A stretch of DNA of 64,000 nucleotides, from contig NC_058338.1 of the NCBI RefSeq assembly GCF_905475395.1, positions 14,646,935 through 14,710,934 of the forward strand. The letters run 5' to 3'. Under the pieces are notes generated by a model that worked only from the letters and a program-made list of their open reading frames with translations, ran no database searches and was not told the DNA's origin. Below are positions 1-12,249 of the stretch, in pieces; position 1 is the first letter of the stretch, and each line of letters opens with the position of its first letter. A program made the position numbers and the translations under genes. Origin of the DNA: Chrysoperla carnea. Its lineage: Eukaryota > Arthropoda > Insecta > Neuroptera > Chrysopidae.

Positions 1-3000
1 TAAGTGATGTTGACGATGAAGTCTTTATTAGGGATGGTAAAAATGGATCAAAGGTAAGGGCTGATTTCACTCTTTGTAATAAATAACAATAAGTTTATCG
101 TCATTCTATTGATATTTTTTGTAAGTTTAAAATTTTTATAACGTTTTTAACTGATATTGCTTAATACCCGTAAAACGTCACTGTTATATACATTTAACAG
201 AGCTAAGTATAAGATGTAAGAAGTATTTGAACTAGATATCGGTATGTTTTGAATTCAGTGGTGGTCTTAGGGTGGGTCGATTTGTTTATACCCCAATAAG
301 TCATTGTAGGAATATAATTCAAAGGAGCGCTTCAAAAATTTTCGTATCGCCCTTAACAGTTGTCCCTGCTTGAATTGAATATAATTTTGTTGAGTATTTT
401 AATATATATTCGGACAAACAGTGTTATGGAGAAAAAAAACTATCTAATCCGGAAAATAATGGCACTTTTTCGTATCCGACTTTTACGACATCGCAGTAGT
501 TCTCTACAAAAATCATACAACAATGTAATGTATATTGCCTAAACATAAATAAATATGTGCAATTAATCTTTCAATGGGCCAACCATAAATTTTATTAAAA
601 ATTACATGGACTCTCTAATAGAGAATTGTCTGGCTAATTGACGGCATTTTTTGGACTAGTTTTTTATCAAGGCCTTTTATGATAAAAAAATGGTAACGGG
701 GGGGGGGGGGGGTAAATTTCTTTTCGTGTACACCATTATTAATTACAATATCGTTGGATGAATCTTGAAAAATAAATGTCTTACAATAACTTTGACTTTC
801 AGGCGCATATTTTCATGGTACTAGCTAAAACATCAATTTTAGCTACATGAAAATTCTTAATAAAGAAATACTGAGCAAATTTTGGTTTGATAAACTTCAA
901 ATTTCGATATTTATACAAAAATAGACCCAAAGTTGCCATTATTTCCCAACATGCATTGAATAATTCCCAATGTATATATTTTATTTGTAATATGTTCTAA
1001 GTAATTCATATAGATTTTATTTTGTAACAGCTTGTTGAAGACAGGGGCGTTAAACGGCCTCTTATGGCACCAAGAAGAAAAATTTGTAAAGAAGGTATTC
1101 GAAATCGACATGCACCATGTCGGATTAAATGTGTATTTTATTGTTATGCTGTAATTGCTTTAGTAGTTCTTTTAGGTAAGTAGTGTATGCCTAAAAACTT
1201 TAAAAAAACGTTCACGAATATTTTCAATTTTGCAATTTCGTAGGCTTAATTGGATTGACTGTGTTAATTGTATCTATATATCCTTTACCAATGGATCGGA
1301 TACGACCGTGGTTCTCTCAATCAGTACCAAGACCACTAAGTTCAAATTTATTAAGGCCATGCACATCATTTCGAGTTACAAATATGTGGAATGTTACAAT
1401 ACCAAAAAGGTCTACAGAATCCTCAATTCGTACTGTGGATGTAAATGAAGATGGTATTCAAGATATGATCCTCGGTTTTCAAACAGGTAGCTTTTCAAAT
1501 ATAATCACACACGGAGCGAATAGAAATTAACATAGCTAAATGCTCTAACTATAATAAACTGAAGAAATTTCATAATGTTAAATTTTTTAATTTAGAGAGC
1601 GGCCCTAAACCCTTTCCATATTTGTGCACAATGTTTTTTACAAAACAAGTAGTGTGTCAAGGTGGTGTAATGGCTTTAGATGGAAATAATGGGGAATTAT
1701 TATGGGAATACTGGACGGCACATCCCGTTTACTACATAGATTGTTCGGCAGATTTAACGGGTGATAAAATTATGGATTGTATTGCAATGGGCCGCGGAGG
1801 TGTAAGTTTTTAGTACAGAAAAGTGTTTTATGTGATTCTAATATTTGAATGTGGCTTTTTAGTTTTTGTGTGCTTTAGATGGGCGAAATGGCACATTAAT
1901 TTGGCAATTTACCAATAAAATTGTTAAAAATTCTATTATTGATTATTTAGTTGGACAATTGATCCATGATCAAGATGGTGATGGAGTTGTTGATGTGATT
2001 ATTTCACATACGGCCCAAAAAGGTATTTTTTTGTTACATATTGAAAATAGAAAACATTTCTGGAACATGCTTCTTTTTGGAATTTAGGAAAAATTCGTAC
2101 TGGTCACTTGGTTTTAATATCTGGAAAAACTGGATCAGAAATTGTAGAAATTCCAACACCTAGTAATCGAGAAACTTATTATATGCCCCAATTGTTAAAG
2201 CGTAACATAAAAAATAATACAAATTCCGGTGTGAATTCGACCAGAGAACAAATGAGTGACACTGTAGGTATTTTATTTGGAACTGGGGGTCAGGATACAC
2301 CAGGTGCTTTGTATGTGATACCTTTAAATGGATTTTCAGCAGGGAAAAAACACTTAATGGTAAGGCTACATCAATTATATATGAGGAAAAACTATTAAAA
2401 TTTTAGAGTAGAGGTACCAATTTTGTCTCCTTAAAAAATTGTTATTAACACTGCTAAAATTCCGTTTTTAATGTAATAACACTTTAGTGTTCAATCAGTG
2501 CCAGATAAAAACATGTCAGGGTCCCTAAGTGAAGCGAAAATCAGCCTGCGCCGTTTTATTTATTTATAAAGCCTTCGTCGTAAATAATCTTGGCGCCCCC
2601 TTTTTTCTCATAAAAGTTTGTCTTTTCCCTTCTCGTACAAATTAGTTTTTTTCTTTTTTGACGTTTCCTCGGGCTCCTACTGCGTTTGATACAGATTTTA
2701 TATATCATATCGCCTCCAGTTAACATAATTGTGGCTGTCAATTTAGCGTTAATCGTCACATTCTTTTTCTCTTTAAATGACAATAATTTACTATTTTATT
2801 TAGAAACCAACGTTACTTTATCAAGACAAGCACAAAGGTATTTTAACACCAGCTGTACTGGTCGACATTACTGGTGACTCTACGGATGATATAATATTTT
2901 CGACATTTAATGGAAGTGTAATTGCCATGGATGGTGTTAATTATAAACAAATTTGGAATTATACTTTTAATAATTCCGAAACATCAGCAGCAATTGTACC

Positions 3001-5882
3001 GGGATATTTTAATGACGATAATGTTACAGACTTTATGGTTAAATTTAATGTGGGTAATGGTTTTCCAGAATATTTCTATGCACAGGTAATGCAATTTTTT
3101 AACTACTCAATCTAGCTTTTATTACAACTTAAATTTTTCTTGTAGACTTTTCTATTAGACGGAAAAACAGGAAAAGATTTATTACATAAATGGGTGATTG
3201 ATAGTGGTCCTAGTGATTTGGCTGGATTATCTATATCAGTTCAAAATCGTGGATTAGATTTATTTTTGTATTGGATTGGGGTGTGTAAAGGATTTGAAGA
3301 TTCAAGTGACGTTTTCGACGAGTTTAACTTTGTTTTAGGTAATAAGCTGTTTTTTAACGAGCAAAGTTATTATTTATTTGATCAAAACGATTTTTTGTTG
3401 CAGGAAAATCTGTTTGGGCAGAAAGTCGTGCTGACCTATGTCAAATGCGTTTTAATTCAACGTTAATTCTAAAGCTTTACGCTCTTAACCAGTATGAAGA
3501 GCCTCCAGGAATTTTAATTTATTCCACAGGTAAATTTGCAAGCAATTTTTTCTCTTAGTCACCTTCCTTCATTATTCAAACTTTTGTTTCAGAAAATGCA
3601 AATGATGAATATAATAAATCATACAGTTCATTATCAGAGGCGAAAAGGTTTTTGGATGAACATCCAGATTTTGAATTTCCAATTTTAAACAATAGACGTA
3701 CCAACGTTGAAATACCCATAGACGAATTGTATGGAAATATTGAAAATCCGGCTTTATATCAAAATGGCGGTAAGCCTAATCCTGCTGGTGTATCTCCAAG
3801 TAATTTTCGCCATAAGGCACCTGGTGAAGGTTTAATTCGTGATTTTTCTAAAACAGATTTTACAAAAAACCAACCTCATGGATCACCTCAGCATATCCAT
3901 ATTCAAGTATGCGTTAATATATACAAATTTATAGGATCGAATCATAGTTATTTTAATCTCTTTTAGGGTGATGAGACACCTTCTGAAGAATGGATGCAAT
4001 CACCAGATTGGCAAAATGAACAATATCCCCAAGAAGGCACATTACCTTTGGATCCAAATTTATCATTGCCCGAAGAGGATATATATGATGATGAAATAGA
4101 TCCTAGAAATTCCGACAGAAGTTATTTAAGAGCACAAAATCGTGATCCCCGTAGTAAAGACAAATATGAAGAATTACAAAATAGTACTATGCCAACCTCA
4201 AACAAAACAGAAAATTTAACAAACAAAGAACCTCAAATTTCACCTGAAAATGGTTCATCAGGCGTTGAAAAACGATTGTTAAAAAATTTAAATAATTACG
4301 ATGAGTATGCAAATATACAAAATGCTCGAAATCGTTTGCTGCATGACTTAAGTAATGTACCACGGGATATACTACGTCAATCATACTTAGAAAATGCAGA
4401 ACGTGAGTTAGAAATGATATCAAATGAATTAGAGAATAAATATCGTAATAGAAATAATAATAAGTTTCAACAACGTGATTTACGATATCGCCAAAAGAAT
4501 TATCAACAAATGTCAAGTGTTAAGAAAGAATTAGAAAGTATGTATGATGAACGTAGACGAGAAAGTTTGTGGGATTTAGAAAGCGAAAAAGAACAAGATG
4601 ACAAGGAGCATGGTTATTGGCGTGGTAAACGTGAAATGATAAATTATAATCGTTACGTACCAAAAATTGATAGCACAGGTGAGTTAAATTCGAATAACCT
4701 ATTCGAGTTAGTAAATAAAAATTTTTTGAAAAGTTTTGCCCATGATACTCGCTGACATTGTAACTTTCTATAGGTCCAAACATTAAATTAACCTGGTTTT
4801 TAAACTTTTTGGATCAAAATTACCCCATCCACCGAGTTTCATCAAATTCTAAAACAAAAAATTTTTTCCGATTTTCTCGATTTTTTCAAAGGGGTACCCC
4901 TTAAAAAAATTGCAAGAAATCGAAAAATTTTTTCTATCTCCAATTTTGATAAAACTCAGTATATAAGGCAATTTTAACCCAAAAAGTACAAAAATCGGGT
5001 GCATTTGTTGACTGGTCCAATAGTTTTTGAGATACGGACTAAAATCGATCAAAATATTGCGATATCTCAGAAACTCGGCATCCAATAATTAAATTAACCT
5101 GATTTTTATACTTTTTGGACCAAAATAAAGTTTCATCAGATTTTTTCTAATATAGATTTTCTAATAAAAATATGTTACAGGTGTGTTATTAGAACCGTTG
5201 AAAAAATTAGATAATTCAATCGACTACGTATTTGCCAAATTCTGGATACCTGTACAAAATAAAGCACAAATTTTATTACCAATCGACAAAGAGTGTATTG
5301 ATAAAAAAATGGAAGCTGCTAAATGGTCAAATGGTAAGTAATTAAGAGACGTGGCTTTGAAGTTCTTGTTTTCGTGTTTTTCTTTATTACATGCTTAAGA
5401 TTGATGTAGATGTTCATAAGGGAAGCCTCCTTTCTTAATGTCTAGTGTAGCTAAATCCGTGCACAGGAATCATCACTTTTGTTAATCATGTTATGTCATA
5501 AAGTCAATAAAAACAAGAAACTCGATTTTTTCGAGTACCTACGATAAATGTCTTTTAATATATTTTAGATAAATATCATAATTTGGAAAAATCAACTCAA
5601 CAAGATTTATTCATTAAAATGTGTCTACAAAAACGTGGAATTGATTTATCTGATTCCATAAAGGAAATTTCTGGAAATAGTAAATTGGATGACACACGAT
5701 ATTTAAATGATGTCATTGAATTGAGTTTAGGGCAACTAACGATACAACGTATTAATATTCAGTGCGATTGTGGACCGTTATTAGATTACGAGACATGTGG
5801 ACAAATATTGAATATACAAGATCAACGTTGGACGGAATTTTTGGGTGAAAATGGTAAAGGGTATTTCAAAGTGTCAAACTGA
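1..5882 (+). CDS. FAM234-like single-pass membrane protein with beta-propeller-type repeats (5' partial)
   Basis: Exons: <1-53, 1031-1175, 1244-1486, 1596-1801, 1863-2022, 2088-2359, 2804-3085, 3146-3338, 3404-3529, 3593-3906, 3967-4678, 5181-5333, 5569-5882. All junctions are GT-AG and in phase, giving 1056 residues; the start lies left of the window. A short cytosolic N-terminus with basic residues is followed by one hydrophobic segment (around CVFYCYAVIALVVLLG, split by an intron). Then come repeated motifs of the form ALDGxNGxLxWxxx and Asp-rich loops such as DVNEDGIQD and DQDGDGVVD, typical of FG-GAP/PQQ-like propellers in the FAM234 and ITFG proteins. The topology suggests a type II protein with the propeller outside the cytosol. 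The last 400 or so residues (exons 10-13) form a charged, Asn/Glu-rich tail plus a C-terminal part with several Cys (QCDCGPLL); human FAM234B is about 620 aa, so this tail is unusual. Molecular role unknown; family call moderately sure. Confidence 0.75.
698..712 (+). repeat. Homopolymer run of 15 G
   Basis: An unbroken run of 15 guanines in otherwise AT-rich intron 1 of the FAM234-like gene. A second G run of 13 lies at 11135-11147. Could form G-quadruplex structure or reflect sequencing noise. Confidence 0.9.
4725..5160 (-). repeat. Satellite family A copy in intron 11 of the FAM234-like gene
   Basis: The intron 4679-5180 is mostly one reverse-oriented unit of the roughly 305-bp family A repeat also present at 14640-15380 and 60400-61440. 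Its marks are the GGGGTACCCC palindrome near 4895 and the conserved stretch read on the minus strand as CCGTATCTCAAAAACTATT or close to it. The left border (4735-4760) matches, in reverse, the sequence that follows the array at 15379-15405, so both copies share one element boundary and not just the tandem unit. Confidence 0.8.
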
Positions 5883-6214
5883 ATGGAGCGAGAGAGAATT
5901 TTTTCAAGAATATATGATGAGACTATAATCTATGATTTTTTAATATCTATATTTTAATAACATGTTTTCGACCTTTTTGAGGAAGGAATCTTTATGTAAC
6001 ACATTAATTGGGGAAAAAATTACCCAAAGGAGAATCACCAAAAATTATCTGGTTGATTAAAAAAAGCCTATTGTTGTATAAAAATGGCTAATTTTGTACC
6101 TATATGTCAGACGACGATAAAAAAATTTGAGCAAAGCCATAGTATAAACTTTTGAACCTTTTCCAACTTCTGTTCTTCTTAATTTAACTATAACTTTTAT
6201 TTTCACAATATAAA

Positions 6215-6720
6215 TTTATTCGCAGGAAAGCGGACAAGGTCGTGTTTAATAATTATACTACAATTATTATTTCAGCAACGTTTCAATCTATTTATTGGAT
6301 CTTCATCAGACATATCTAAAAAAAATGTTTTCAAATTTGTGATTAAAATTAACCTAGCTCTAATAGATTTCATGAATGTGGAGCCCTGGTCCCGGAATTT
6401 AGAACATTAGTGATAGCTAGCGAAAAATTGATATCACAGCTGAAAAGAATGGCCCAAAATTAGTGGGTTTCAAAAAAAAATCCAATAAGATCGGATTAAT
6501 TTTGGCTGTGTTATTAAAAAAATCGAATTTTTTAACTTTATGACGTCATCAGAATCCAAAAAATTTAATTTTGCTCTATCACATCAAAATTTTATCCAAT
6601 TTTGATAAACCAAGTATGTAATCCTACTAAATTTGGGTCGTACATTTCAAATTTGTGATCATAATAATGAAATAATAATTGTGGAATTAAAGACGACTTT
6701 GCTTGCTTTCCTGCGAATAA
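6215..6720. mobile_element. Non-autonomous inverted-repeat element enclosing one 316-bp family B monomer
   Basis: The left end (about 6216-6272) begins TTATTCGCAGGAAAGC, and the reverse complement of the right end (about 6655-6718) begins with the same 16 bases; the similarity continues through a TAATTGT/ACAATTATTATTTC stretch, giving terminal inverted repeats of about 55 bp. Between them lies the satellite unit that is tandem at 18176-19715, here in reverse orientation. The sequence TCAAATTTGTGAT occurs at 6331 and again at 6647, exactly 316 bp apart, so one complete permuted unit is present. No transposase frame is seen. Confidence 0.75.
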
Positions 6721-7324
6721 AATTATATTATTATAATATTATTATTTAACTTAATTGCAGCCGTAGCTATCCCAGTAACGTAAAAAGTTTCAAAACAGTA
6801 AATTTATGAAAATTATGTTATAAATAAAATATTTCTGATGGTATGAAGTTGAAAATAAGGTACAAATAATTTCAACTCTAAATTTAAAATTGCCTTGGCA
6901 CTCGTACTACCTTAGTACCAAAATATGTTTATAATGTACTAAATGCCATGTCTATACTCGGATAGAATTTTTGACTGAAACATTCCATTGGATAGTTTCA
7001 CTGGTTTTATTTGACATATTATTGTGCCGATAGTGTTACTTCGTAGCTTTTTTCGTCACTGGGAAAGCTTCTAACAAGACCATGAAATTTCGGGATATTA
7101 TTACCAAATAAAATTTGGGAAAATCATTTATTAAATTTCTAACTCAAGAATTGTAACTATAAAATTTCTGGAGATTCCGTTGTTAAAATAAAGATTATTT
7201 TGTAATTTTTATCCTTTAATTTGACAAACAACTCCAAAAATTTTGATGATTGTTTCAAGTTTTTATTAATAGTTAGATTATTAATATATTATATTACAAA
7301 TTTTTAATCTCAAAACCATTCAGT

Positions 7325-7411
7325 ATGGATTCCAATAAAGGAACTAATAAGTTTATCTTTGTGCCGAAAGAATATGACAGGAAGAAATATTTTATACAGA
7401 AAAAGGAGTAA
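7325..7411 (+). CDS. Tiny open reading frame of unknown status (28 aa)
   Basis: ATG to TAA encoding a Lys-rich 28-residue peptide (begins MDSNKGTNKFIFVPKEYD). A possible splice donor (GGA|GTAAGC) overlaps its end, so it could be a first exon, but no matching downstream exon was found before the receptor gene. Listed only because it is more codon-like than its surroundings; probably chance. Confidence 0.15.
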   Translation: MDSNKGTNKFIFVPKEYDRKKYFIQKKE

Positions 7412-8596
7412 GCAGATAAAGTTTTCAATTAAAATAAAAACACAAAGTAGTTATTTATTGTTTATATTGTCTATGTACATAAAATTTTATGGGAACTTAA
7501 ATCTATTAGGTATAATTTTTTTCTAAGCAAAACCTACTTCTAATAAAGTTTATAAAATTAATTTTATATGTGACATCTTGTGACAAAAAAAAAGTAGAGA
7601 TTAAGAAAAAAATCAGTAGAGCGATAAACGGGTAAAAAAAAAGCATGAGATCTACTCCTAAAAGATAAAAAGGTCGAGTTTACTCTTGTAAACTCATATT
7701 TTTAAAAAATATTGTCACGATTATTTTTAGCACAATTTACGACGGTTTGTTTTGATTTCAATATTACAATTTTCGTTAAACATTTTTAGATACTTGTGGT
7801 TCTGCAAGTAAGAACAATCTATCCTTCGTATTTATACTGCACTTGTACGTTCATGAGCATTTTCTAAACGGGATCCTGCAAACATTTTCTATTCGAAAAT
7901 TATTTATGATCAATGGCAGATTTTACTGGGTCAAAACTGACTTTGCCGCCCGTGCACTGAAATGTGTAGATGAACCTTAAGTAAGTGAGTACTTATGAGC
8001 ATTGTTGCCTACTCAGTAGTTGAACTACTAAAACTACCTAATGGTTTTACTAATTATTGAAAGTTTTGTAATTATAATTGCAATATATTCTCATAAACTG
8101 CTGTCTGGTGATTTTTAGGTGGTTTTCTCTCTTTCTTTTCGAAAGTTAGCAACAATGCTTATAAGAAACAGTTATTTAAGCTCATTAAAGATTTTTGAAC
8201 TTTTTTTAAGCCTAAAATAAATTGTCTTATCTTTATAGACCTAAATAAACTGTAAATAAAACCAATTTTAAAAATCTATTTTGAACAGATAAACTGCTAA
8301 CAAATGCTAATTTAAAAAAAATGTTTGTTTAAATTAACACTACTCGAAACTATTTTACCACACTAAAGAGTCGAATAAACGTCTTTTAAAAGGGAATTTA
8401 AAAAAATATAATAAACAGTATTTAAAACAGAGACAATCAACCAAAATTTTTTTCGAGTAAATAGTGTTAATGAATTTTTTTCATTTTATTATATGCACAT
8501 CGTTCTGATTAATCTTACAATGATTATTAAGGAACAGTTAGTAAGCCTAAAAACAAAAATATTGATGTTTTATTTCCATTTAATTATTCAAACTTA

Positions 8597-9119
8597 TGCA
8601 TTTCGGTCAAACTTTTTCAAATTTTGGCAAATGATTAGTTTAAATCATTCTAAAGATAAGTTCCCATGGTCACAAGTAATGAAAATGACAGGATTTCATG
8701 TTATAGCTAAATTAAAGTTGGAAAATGTACTTATTTGTATAATATATGCCTATGTGTGTATAGGCAAACACATATACAGATATGTTTAACTACATGCATA
8801 CGTGTGTTTTTCAATGTAAGGGTGTTGTTTTTTAATTCTTGTTTTTTTGAAGAATATGTTACGAAATTCAAAGAAGAATCAGTGTAAAATGTTCAATGGA
8901 TCAATAATATGAATTGTTAAGATCAATATTTTTTAGCTACATATATACGTAAATGATTTTTGACAATTAAATTACAATAATTTTTTATATAAATGAGTAC
9001 ATTTTCCAATTTTAATGTAGAAATAACTTGTCATTTTCATGACTTGTGACCATGGGAAGTTTTATTCAGAATGACAAACTATCATTCCCCAAAATTTGAA
9101 AAAGTTTGACCGAAATGCA
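8597..9119. repeat. Large imperfect inverted repeat (foldback element)
   Basis: The arm 8597-8740 and the reverse complement of 8985-9119 both begin TGCATTTCGGTCAAACTT and stay alignable for about 140 bp, including CCCATGGTCACAAGT and TTGGAAAATGTACT, at roughly 80 percent identity by eye. The spacer is about 245 bp. No transposase is present. A transcript across it would form a long hairpin. Confidence 0.8.
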
Positions 9120-9974
9120 GATTACATATAATTTGTGCGAGGTCCTTTCTTTTGATAGTTTATTTGTGCCAGTGTGAAAATATTTTGGGAAATAATATTC
9201 ATTTGTTTAGTGAGTAAAATTTTAATAAAATATACGTTATCAGCTAATAATACAGAAATGAAGTTTAATCTTTTTCAAGCTTTTCGTATATTCTTATTCC
9301 TGTTCGGTTTAATATCGAAAGCCTTTTAAAGTCTCTTTTGAACACTTGTATATAGAATGATTCAAATTGAACTCAAGATTTTATTTTAGCACTCAATAAA
9401 GAAAAACTTTGTATATGATAATAAGGATTCGTTTTGATTTTTGTATTGTTTTTAATTATGCTGATCCACGCTGTGAGCAAACATGAATAATTATTTAAAT
9501 ATGATTTCGGATATTCTTATCCACAAAAAAATTTTAATTTCCATTATTTGAATAAGACTGTAAAAAATTGAACAAACTGATTGTTGAAAATATGCAAATG
9601 TTACGCAAAATCTTGAAATTCAATTTGGATTATTCTCATTTGGATCAATGAGCCAATATTAACAAACGATCTATATTCTTCCTTCGAAATAATTGAATCT
9701 TTCAAAGATTTTAATTATTTTTCGTTATATGTGAAATGTTTTATTTAAATCAGAGATAAACAAAATTTACCCCCAAACATAAAAGTAAGGATAAGGATCC
9801 ATAAGGACAATAACAGGTAGATCCCCAACATATATATTTTAAGTCTTCATCAATATTATTTTAGTTTATTTCACTGTGTCCAAAACATTCGCAATTTTGA
9901 GACCCCTATTTTTAGATGTTTGTCGTCACAGTACTTCATTTGTAAGGTGTTGCAGCCTTACGAGATTATACAGT

Positions 9975-10060
9975 GTGTCGCATTGAAGATGAAGACACCC
10001 TCATATTTTCGGTATTTATACCGACTCAGCCTACTACAAATTGATAGATAGAGTCGATTC
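9975..10060 (+). repeat. Dispersed repeat starting CAGTGTGTCGCATT (copy 1)
   Basis: The segment from CAGTGTGTCGCATT through GACACCCTCATATTTTCG recurs at 46197-46245 with few changes. Probably the end of an interspersed element; class not determined. Confidence 0.6.
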
Positions 10061-11354
10061 TTAATATTGTCTCAAGTACTGCCATCTGGTAGTCGAAATT
10101 GTAACTACTGAATTCGGGTCTTCTTCTGATTTTAATTAGTACGTATTACTATCGCCAGTTGGCGCTCCCAATTATCAATAATAAGTTTGTGGGGTAAATT
10201 TTGATTATCTCTGCCCTTATATTGTTGTACCTACCTATACAAAAAGTATTTCAAATTGTAAACAACAAACTTTGAAACTACATTTTATCTAATTTTCTGT
10301 TTTAGCGCATACCATACATTATAAACACTTTATTTGTTAAAATTTTTCAGGTTGTAAAATTCGCGCACAAGAGACATGCACAATTATTGAAAGTAACTAA
10401 AAAAAAGAAAAAAAAAAAAGTGTTTATAAAATTTGGGAATGTCTTACAAAAAAAAAATTCTAGGACTGTTATCTATATCTATAATTTGATTTATTTTTTA
10501 TGTATAATAAGAACTGTATTTAATATTTATTCTATTATATACTTAAAATGTATATTTGTATTTAAAATATATATATTCTGATTTGTTTAATAAAGCTTTG
10601 TTTTTTAAACTACGGTCAGGTACGATGGCGAACACAAAACGATAACGGAAAAAGTAGACTACAGTACAGAGGGGGGTATATGATTTCGTGTCTAACACTG
10701 TTACGAAACTTCTTGAGTGGCTTCATTTCAGTGTAATCTACAGGGTTTTCATTTACGAAAACTTTGGAAATCGCGGCGTTTTCAATATGGAAAACGGAAA
10801 ACATGTCAATAAAACGACCTATTGAAAAAATATGAACAGCCTTTTGCTTTTTTCTTGAATTCAAGATAGAATAATATAATCTAATGAAGAAAATGGTTCC
10901 AAGTCCGACTTCGACCCGAAACCTTTTTGTACATTCTAGTTGTTCAATCTATTATCAAGAATACGATGTCTCGATGTCTTTTAGCCTATGTTAACGGGAA
11001 CAGTCAAAATATTTTTAAATTTTAGATTTATGGTTACATAAGAATGTACGAGCGCCAGGGTAGTTTTGGATAAAAGGCTTAATGTTTTTTATATGTAGTT
11101 GGACTAGGTGTAAATCAATTGTGAAAATTTTAGTGGGGGGGGGGGGGCGTGTTAGAAAATAATTAATTCTTGCTTTTACAATGCAATGCTCGGTGCTATT
11201 ATATTCATAATCTGCTAATGATATCAAAAAAATTATTATCGGGTAATAAAATTACTTTATTAAATTAATCATTTTAATGCATACAGCTATACAAGTATAT
11301 ATAGCATGACCATAAAATACTTGACAAAATAAAATAATTTTTATATTTGGAGTG

Positions 11355-11815
11355 CAGGGCAGACGCAGATTATCCATAAGGCAAGGTAGGCACGAGACTA
11401 CAGGCGCAAAATTGCAAGGAGCGCGCGTCTAGAAGTTTTTAAAGAAACATAAAATTGTGTGTAAGTATGCAAAAAATTAAAGACCGATGTTGTTGACATT
11501 TACTTACACATTTCTTTAAATGAGTGACAGTGTAATTCATATGAATTCTGCACGCAGTGAAAATTTTAAATGAACAGCAAACCCTGGAATAGTCACACAG
11601 TTTGAAAAATACTCAAAAAGGCTACGGAAGTGAAAGCTCACAGCAAATGAATCTGCCGAAGACATTACTTTTTCACTATCTGGTCGGGAAACATTCAGAA
11701 GAACAGTATATCTAATAATAATAGACAGATTTGTGGTTGAACTTGAAAAGAGGCGAGAATTGTACAGAATTTTATTACAAAAGTTTAGAAAAGGATTTTT
11801 TTATGAATGTATCCA
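11355..11815 (+). mobile_element. Decayed hAT-superfamily transposon with a transposase fragment
   Basis: Starts CAGGGCAGACGCAG, followed by AAGGCAAGGTAGGCAC and an AGGCGCAAAATT motif, the pattern of hAT ends seen in many insects. At 11685-11815 the plus strand has an open stretch reading RETFRRTVYL then DRFVVELEKRRELYR, which I recognise as part of the transposase of hAT elements related to ZMYM1-like proteins. The flanking frame is not open and no right end was recognised, so it is a 5'-end relic. Confidence 0.65.
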
Positions 11816-12249
11816 TCTACATTCTTATTTAACAACGATAACTCGAGCCGGAGAATTGCCCTCATACAACCAAGGCGATTTTACAAGTTCTAAGAAATAA
11901 AAAATTTGAAAGTAAGAACTAAATAAGAAGGTCTTTAATGATACATTTTTATTACGTGGGTGACTGGTTATTAGATGTCTTCACGTTCACCATATGTAGC
12001 TGTATCCTACATTTAAAAATCACTCTGTATAATTCAAATCGATATTTAATATAATTTAATTAATAGGTAACAATTTACAAATAACAGACATAAATAGATT
12101 ACTTCATATTTTTATTGTAATAAAATTCATTCAATTAATTATTTTAATTTAACTACATTTTTCATGACATAAAAATATTACTGAATAAAAAATATATCAT
12201 TTTTTCCATAATTCTTTCAGTATATGATAAAAATAAACAGATTCTAAAA

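Larger units (their letters stand above)
5883..12249. other. Gene-poor interval between the FAM234-like gene and the gustatory receptor
   Basis: No convincing conserved exon was found on either strand. The interval holds an inverted-repeat element with a family B monomer (6215-6720), a tiny open frame (7325-7411), a large imperfect foldback (8597-9119), a dispersed repeat (9975-10060), a poly-G run (11135-11147) and a decayed hAT transposon (11355-11815). The rest is AT-rich sequence in which I see nothing. Confidence 0.7.

Noticed and set aside
10616-10864. An 82-codon minus-strand frame in a GC-richer patch
   Set aside because: No recognisable motif, no splice partners and no neighbouring exon; left unannotated.
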